Below, in pieces: positions 60,033 to 64,000 of a DNA stretch of 64,000 nucleotides. Under the pieces are notes generated by a model that did not search any database, was not told where the DNA came from, and saw nothing but the letters and a program-made list of their open reading frames with translations. A program made the translations under genes and the position numbers. Every line of letters begins with the position of its first letter. Positions within the stretch are counted from its first letter, which is position 1. Origin of the DNA: Aestuariivirga litoralis. Its GTDB lineage: Bacteria > Pseudomonadota > Alphaproteobacteria > Rhizobiales > Aestuariivirgaceae. Where the stretch lies: contig NZ_WAHS01000001.1 in assembly GCF_015714715.1 (NCBI RefSeq), positions 1,674,001 through 1,738,000 of the forward strand, in the 5' to 3' direction.

Positions 60033-61544
60033 ATGATTGATTATCTGCTTTTTGGCATTGCGCTGTTTTCAGCGCTGGTTCTCTACGTTTACGAAGGCGT
60101 TCTCACCTTCATGGCGGCGCGGCTTTGGCTGCGCACCGGGCGTGACGGTTTGTCTTCGCGCCGGATCATTCCGCCCTTGCCCAAGGATGACGTGCTGCCG
60201 CGGCTGCTGATGCAGATTCCGCTCTATAACGAACGCTACGTGATCGAAGACCTGTTCAATGCATTGGCTGCGCTGAGCTACCCTGCAGACAAGCTCACCA
60301 TTCAGATTTTGGACGACTCCACGGATGACACGCCCGGCATCGTGCAGGCCAATATGAGCAAGCTGGAAGCGCGCGGATTCAAAGCCGTCCATGTGCGGCG
60401 CGAAAACCGGCAGGGCTACAAGGCTGGCGCATTGGCTGAAGGCATGCTGCTGGATGACAGCCCGTTCATTGCCATTTTCGATGCCGACTTCGTGCCCCAG
60501 CCCAATATTCTGCGCCAGCTATGGGCGGAGTTCGACGGCAAGGACATGGGCTTGGTCCAAGCTGGCTGGGATCACATCAACGGCAAGGAAAACGTAGCCA
60601 CGCGGTTGATGTCACTCGCCATTGACGATCATTTCTCAATTGAACAACAGGGGCGGCAGGAGCTTGGCGCCTGGATTCATTTCAATGGTACAGCCGGCAT
60701 GTGGCGGCGCGAAGCGATTGTGACCTCCGGCGGCTGGCAGAGCGACACGCTGACCGAGGATCTCGACCTCAGCTTCCGTGCGCAAGCGCGCGGCTGGCGG
60801 CTGAAATTCGTGGATGACCTGAAAGTGCCCTGCCTCATTCCTTCGGTGATGAGCGCAATCCGCACCCAGCAACATCGCTGGACCAAGGGTGCCGCCGAAA
60901 CGGCACGCAAGAATGCCGGACACATGCTCGCCAAGAAAGCGCCTTTCGTGATCCGGGTGATTGACCTGTTCCACGTGTTCAACTTCCTGATGTTTCCGGC
61001 GATGCTGCTGATGTCCCTTTCGGTGGCCTTGCTGCCCTTACTGGGTTTCGGCCAGACGGCAGCGTACAGCACGCTGATCGGCATTCTCTATCCGTTGCTG
61101 CCACTTTCGCTGTTGCCATTCTTCGTGGCGGGCATCTTGCGGGCGCGGCGCGAGGGCAAGGTGAACCCGTTCATCGTGGCCAATGATACTTTCATGCTGC
61201 TGCTGATGATCATGGGGCTTGCGATGCAGAACACGCTGTCGGTCATTGACGGGCTGATCGGGCGCAAAAGCTCATTCGTGCGTACACCCAAGCCACCGCG
61301 CGGGCAGAGCATTGGCGCTTTGGCGCAATCCTACAAACACAAGCTTTCTCTCAAGGTGATGGTGCTGGAGGGTGCCATGGTGGCCCTGATGCTGGCCTTC
61401 ATGATCTATGCCGCAATCAACCTGAATTTCTTCGTAGTGTTGACGGCGCTGTATTTCTTCCTGTGCTACGCCATGGTGATAGCGCTGAGCCTAATTGAAA
61501 TCCGGCAGGAAACGAACGCTGCCGCAAAAGCCGCGCTGGCTTAA
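60033..61544 (+). CDS. Membrane glycosyltransferase, GT2 (cellulose synthase-like / CslA-like)
   Basis: Processive-type membrane glycosyltransferase, 503 aa. N-terminal helix (about 4-28). The GT2 core shows D in ILDDSTDDTPG, the DXD in AIFDADFVPQP, TED in LTEDLDLSF and QQHRW in IRTQQHRWTKG, all four D,D,D,QxxRW marks. C-terminal helices at about 310-345, 365-385, 400-425 and 450-495. This class makes beta-glucans, glucomannans or glycolipid heads from nucleotide sugars at the inner membrane. It ends with a 4-bp overlap against the convergent MaoC-like gene. Its product here is unknown. Confidence 0.88.
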   Translation: MIDYLLFGIALFSALVLYVYEGVLTFMAARLWLRTGRDGLSSRRIIPPLPKDDVLPRLLMQIPLYNERYVIEDLFNALAALSYPADKLTIQILDDSTDDTPGIVQANMSKLEARGFKAVHVRRENRQGYKAGALAEGMLLDDSPFIAIFDADFVPQPNILRQLWAEFDGKDMGLVQAGWDHINGKENVATRLMSLAIDDHFSIEQQGRQELGAWIHFNGTAGMWRREAIVTSGGWQSDTLTEDLDLSFRAQARGWRLKFVDDLKVPCLIPSVMSAIRTQQHRWTKGAAETARKNAGHMLAKKAPFVIRVIDLFHVFNFLMFPAMLLMSLSVALLPLLGFGQTAAYSTLIGILYPLLPLSLLPFFVAGILRARREGKVNPFIVANDTFMLLLMIMGLAMQNTLSVIDGLIGRKSSFVRTPKPPRGQSIGALAQSYKHKLSLKVMVLEGAMVALMLAFMIYAAINLNFFVVLTALYFFLCYAMVIALSLIEIRQETNAAAKAALA

Positions 61545-61921
61545 TTTTTTCTGGCAAGCAACGTTGCTTCGGCAATGGCGATCAATTGCTGGTCGCCATT
61601 GCGGCATAACAGGCGCAACAAAATCGAGCCCTGCTCTTCCTTCAACGTCCGGGCCTCGGCATGAAGCACCGCGCCGACCAATAGCGGCTTGATGAACTGC
61701 ATGGAGAATTTGCTGGGGGAAAATCCGGGAACTTCGCGCAGGCGGGATTCCACCGCGCCATAAATCAGCATGCCATGAACAATTGGGCCATCGGGAAGCC
61801 CCGCCTTGGCCGCGGCTTCGGCGGACAGATGGATTTCATTGTGATCGCGCGAGGCATCGGCAAAGGCGCGTACCTTGGCCTGATCCATGACACCGAGATT
61901 CCAACTGGCGGAAAAACTCAT
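61541..61921 (-). CDS. MaoC-like hotdog-fold dehydratase (half size)
   Basis: Hotdog-fold protein, 126 aa, like the catalytic half of (R)-specific enoyl hydratases. The hydratase motif is D-x-N-x-x-H in ASRDHNEIHLS (about 23-33), where Asp and His act on the substrate; PIVHGMLIYGAVES follows as the second MaoC segment. It removes or adds water at 3-hydroxyacyl thioesters. It overlaps the upstream hotdog gene by 4 bp, and the pair may form a heterodimer. In one operon with a ketoacyl synthase and an acyl carrier protein. Confidence 0.82.
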   Translation of the reverse strand: MSFSASWNLGVMDQAKVRAFADASRDHNEIHLSAEAAAKAGLPDGPIVHGMLIYGAVESRLREVPGFSPSKFSMQFIKPLLVGAVLHAEARTLKEEQGSILLRLLCRNGDQQLIAIAEATLLARKN

Positions 61922-62286
61922 GCAGGGATCGCTCCAGCCTCAATCAGAGCCAGCGTGACGCGCAGGATCAGTGCGGGTTGGCCATCTGGGGATGCAACAA
62001 CGAGAGCCAGAACCGGGGTCTTGGCCGATGAATCATTGCAAGACAAGGTGACCGCGTAAGTTTCACCAGCCCGCAAAGGCGAGATGATTTCGCAAGCCTG
62101 CTTGATATGTATGGGAATGCGCGCGCCGAAGAGACTGCGCAACCAGGCCAGCACTTGTTCCTCCCCCAACAGCCGCATGATGAGGCCGGTGGGAATTTCC
62201 GTGCCCGTCATGCCTATGGCGGTGCGATAGGCGGTGGCGTCCGTTTCGGAAATCGTGAAGTGCAAATCCAAGGCGTGGGCCTGCAT
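61918..62286 (-). CDS. Hotdog-fold protein without hydratase motif (probable partner subunit)
   Basis: Small protein, 122 aa, with hotdog-style strands (LDLHFTISETDATAYRTAIG; IPHIKQACEIISPL-like middle; LALVVASPDGQPALILRVTL) but lacking the D/N/H catalytic motif of its neighbour. It resembles the non-catalytic N-terminal half of MaoC-type dehydratases. Start at ATG 62286; the frame goes on to 62364 but that would overlap the ketoacyl synthase. Probably the structural partner of the MaoC-like protein, which it overlaps by 4 bp. This role is inference from size and order. Confidence 0.65.
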   Translation of the reverse strand: MQAHALDLHFTISETDATAYRTAIGMTGTEIPTGLIMRLLGEEQVLAWLRSLFGARIPIHIKQACEIISPLRAGETYAVTLSCNDSSAKTPVLALVVASPDGQPALILRVTLALIEAGAIPA

Positions 62287-62296
62287 GCGGAGCACC

Positions 62297-63514
62297 CTAG
62301 ACCTTGCGGACCACCAGGCAGGAATTGATGCCGCCGAAGGCGAAGGAATTCGACATGGCTGCATTCATCTTGGTGGGCACGGCCTGGTTCGGCACCGGGT
62401 TTGCGATGCAATGCGCATCGGCTTCCAGCCAATTGATGGTGGGCGGCGCCATCTGGCGGCGCAGCGCCTCGATGGTAACGATCAGCTCAATGGCCCCAGC
62501 CGCACCCAGCGTGTGGCCATGCACAGGCTTGGTGGAAGAGACGGGCAATTGCGCCAATTGATCACCAAAGATTTCCTGCATCGCCAGGGTTTCGGTCTGG
62601 TCATTCAGGATCGTGCCGGTGCCGTGGGCATTGAGGTAGCCAATGTCTTGCGGTGAGAGCCCCGCATCGATCAGCGCATTGCGCATGGCGCGCGCGCAGC
62701 TTGCTGCATCGGGGCGCAGGATGTCAGCGGCATCGCTGGTGGTGCCGAAGCCTGCCAATTCGCAGATCGGCTCGCCACCGCGTTGCTTCAACGCGTCTTC
62801 GGTTTCGATCAGCATGATCGCAGCACCTTCGCCCAGGATCATGCCGTCACGGCCCTTGGAAAACGGCCGGCATAAAGTGGGTGACATGACGCGCAGCGCC
62901 TCCCAGGCACGAAAGCCCGTATGGGTGAGCAGCGCTTCGGTGCCGCCGACGATGGCGCGCCTGGCCATGCCAGAGCGGATGAGTGACAAGGCCACGCCAA
63001 TCGCCTGGCTGCTGGACGAGCATGCGCTGGACACACTGAAGGACGGGCCCTGGGCGCCATAAGCCATCGAGATATGCGAGGCCGACGCACTGGGCATCAC
63101 CTTGGGGATGGTGAAGGGATCTGACCTGCCGCCGGTTACAAAATGCTTGTGATATTCAACTTCCAAAGTGGCCAGCGCGCCGATACCGGTGCCCACAATC
63201 ACCGCCGCATCCTGGCCGAGGGGCATGCCTTCAGGCCACTTGGCCTGTTCCATGGCTTCCTTGGCCGCCAACAATCCGATGGTGGTGACAATGTCGACAT
63301 TGGACGATGTCGTCCGGCGCGGATTTTTTTCCAGAGGGATTTCCGGCAGGCTGGCCGCCGTCTTGATGAATTGCTGCTTGTTTTCACCAAAGGAAATCGG
63401 CCTTACGCCGGACTTACCTTCGAATACCGCATCCGCCAGTGCGGAAACACCCAGGCCCAATGCAGAAACAGCGCCCATGCCGCTGATGTAGACAGGCCTA
63501 TGCAGTGAGTTCAC
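62297..63514 (-). CDS. Beta-ketoacyl-ACP synthase II-like (FabF/NodE type)
   Basis: Condensing enzyme, 405 aa. The triad is C165 in SVSSACSSSSQA, H297 in LNAHGTGT and H334 in KPVHGHTLGAAG; K329 is in the same loop. It adds two-carbon units to acyl-ACP. It starts with GTG at 63514 and overlaps the ACP stop (GTGA). In size and gene order (ACP then KS) it also resembles NodF-NodE, which make special unsaturated acyl chains, but no other nod gene is near. Part of a specialised acyl-chain operon, not the housekeeping fab cluster. Confidence 0.9.
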   Translation of the reverse strand: MNSLHRPVYISGMGAVSALGLGVSALADAVFEGKSGVRPISFGENKQQFIKTAASLPEIPLEKNPRRTTSSNVDIVTTIGLLAAKEAMEQAKWPEGMPLGQDAAVIVGTGIGALATLEVEYHKHFVTGGRSDPFTIPKVMPSASASHISMAYGAQGPSFSVSSACSSSSQAIGVALSLIRSGMARRAIVGGTEALLTHTGFRAWEALRVMSPTLCRPFSKGRDGMILGEGAAIMLIETEDALKQRGGEPICELAGFGTTSDAADILRPDAASCARAMRNALIDAGLSPQDIGYLNAHGTGTILNDQTETLAMQEIFGDQLAQLPVSSTKPVHGHTLGAAGAIELIVTIEALRRQMAPPTINWLEADAHCIANPVPNQAVPTKMNAAMSNSFAFGGINSCLVVRKV

Positions 63515-63774
63515 GCCGCACCAGGTTTGAGATGGGGTGCAATAGCGTCCATGAAGTCCTTCACCGTCTTGGCTTCAGACAGCGGGCCATCAATCGGGAT
63601 ATAGGCGCCGAATTGCTCTTCGATGGCCATCAGAATCATGACCATATCCGCCGATTTGATCCCCAGGCTTTCCAGCGTGGCATCGGGCGAAAGCTTGGAC
63701 GGATCAATCAACCCCTCCTTGGCCACGATCGCCATGATCTTTTCGACGGTTTCCTGATTGAGATTTTCGGCCAT
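63511..63774 (-). CDS. Acyl carrier protein
   Basis: Acyl carrier protein, 87 aa, with S41 in SLGIKSADMVMIL as the phosphopantetheine site (GIKS in place of the common GLDS). The acidic, helical composition fits. It is the first gene of the operon ACP, KS, hotdog, hotdog-MaoC, each overlapping or nearly touching the next, and so probably serves as a dedicated carrier for the acyl chain made here. Confidence 0.87.
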   Translation of the reverse strand: MAENLNQETVEKIMAIVAKEGLIDPSKLSPDATLESLGIKSADMVMILMAIEEQFGAYIPIDGPLSEAKTVKDFMDAIAPHLKPGAA

Positions 63775-63880
63775 GAAATTTCCTTACCGCCCATGCCCAT
63801 GCAATGCAACCTTGCCATTTATTGGAAGCAATTTCATTTGGTTGAGCGGTTTAGTTCAATTCGGGCAGATTCGAACCGGG

Positions 63881-64000
63881 CTAAAGATCTTTCAGAAACA
63901 TGCGGAAGCGACGGGCCGGCTCGAATTCAAAGCGCTTCAGCATGGTATTGAGCGGGTCATTGTCTTCCAAAACCCAACCTGCTTCCAGCAGCACGCCGGC
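63881..64000 (-). CDS. C-terminal end of a GNAT-like acetyltransferase (partial, cut by window)
   Basis: Only the last 39 residues are in the window, ending in TAG at 63881-63883; the start is outside. The tail AGWVLEDNDPLNTMLKRF with FRMFLKDL resembles the end of GNAT N-acetyltransferases of a WxLEDNxxM type common in Rhizobiales. Assignment is from a short stretch and is tentative. It lies 106 bp upstream of the acyl carrier protein gene on the same strand, so it may belong to the same operon. Confidence 0.45.
   Translation of the reverse strand, partial: AGVLLEAGWVLEDNDPLNTMLKRFEFEPARRFRMFLKDL

Noticed and set aside
61541-63774. ACP-KS genes as nodulation NodF-NodE
   Set aside because: Order and size fit, but there is no nodA-C, nod box or other symbiosis gene in the window, and the attached hotdog and GT genes point to another acyl product.

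Overview
The window looks like chromosomal DNA of an alphaproteobacterium of the Hyphomicrobiales (Rhizobiales) type. The evidence is a full-length cyclic beta-1,2-glucan synthase (NdvB/ChvB), a complete PhyR-NepR-EcfG general stress module with matching GGAAC-N16-CGTT promoters, many ABC uptake systems, a MocR regulator, and an HWE-family histidine kinase. No tRNA, rRNA, CRISPR array, insertion sequence or phage module was seen. The genes are tightly packed, often with 1-8 bp overlaps, and no gap without a gene exceeds 300 bp. Genes are cut at both window edges.

Layout. 1-2.5 kb: end of a spermidine/putrescine-type ABC operon (PotB-PotC-PotD). 2.5-5.1 kb: a NylB-like serine hydrolase and a convergent MocR regulator. 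5.2-13.7 kb: a polyol/sugar catabolic locus with two Gfo/Idh/MocA dehydrogenases, an IolE-like dehydratase/isomerase, a ribose-type ABC importer and, on the other strand, a fused dihydroxyacetone kinase and a DJ-1/PfpI protein. An 18-bp perfect palindrome lies between mocR and this operon. 13.8-15.6 kb: a periplasmic sorbosone dehydrogenase-like protein and a gluconokinase. 15.7-26 kb: a split alpha-galactoside locus (MalK-type ATPase, SDR, GH4 alpha-galactosidase, AraC regulator, binding protein and two permeases) interleaved with D-amino-acid genes (D-threonine aldolase-like, RidA, DadA-like). 26-31.3 kb: an oligopeptide ABC importer with fused ATPases.

31.3-47.9 kb is an envelope and general-stress region. 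PhyR, NepR, EcfG and an HWE kinase sit together. Seven sites match GGAAC-N16/17-CGTT exactly: before nepR-ecfG, a ribbon-helix-helix protein, a PNPOx-like stress protein, a 54-aa two-helix membrane protein, a divergent pair of 107-aa DUF883-like proteins, and a 61-aa exported peptide. The 8.5-kb ndvB gene lies inside this region. A 141-bp nested palindromic repeat separates phyR from the preceding convergent gene.

47.9-54.7 kb matches the D-apiose/D-apionate catabolic pathway: ApsD-like dehydrogenase, ApnL-like lactonase, ApnO-like oxidoisomerase, OiaK-like kinase and a RuBisCO-like protein that keeps the carbamylated-lysine/metal motif, with a GntR-family regulator. 54.8-64 kb holds a luciferase-like oxidoreductase, then a glycan/lipid group: an ABC exporter, two glycosyltransferases, two half-size hotdog proteins, a ketoacyl synthase and an acyl carrier protein. 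The last group may make an acylated cell-surface glycan or glycolipid, which is inference only.
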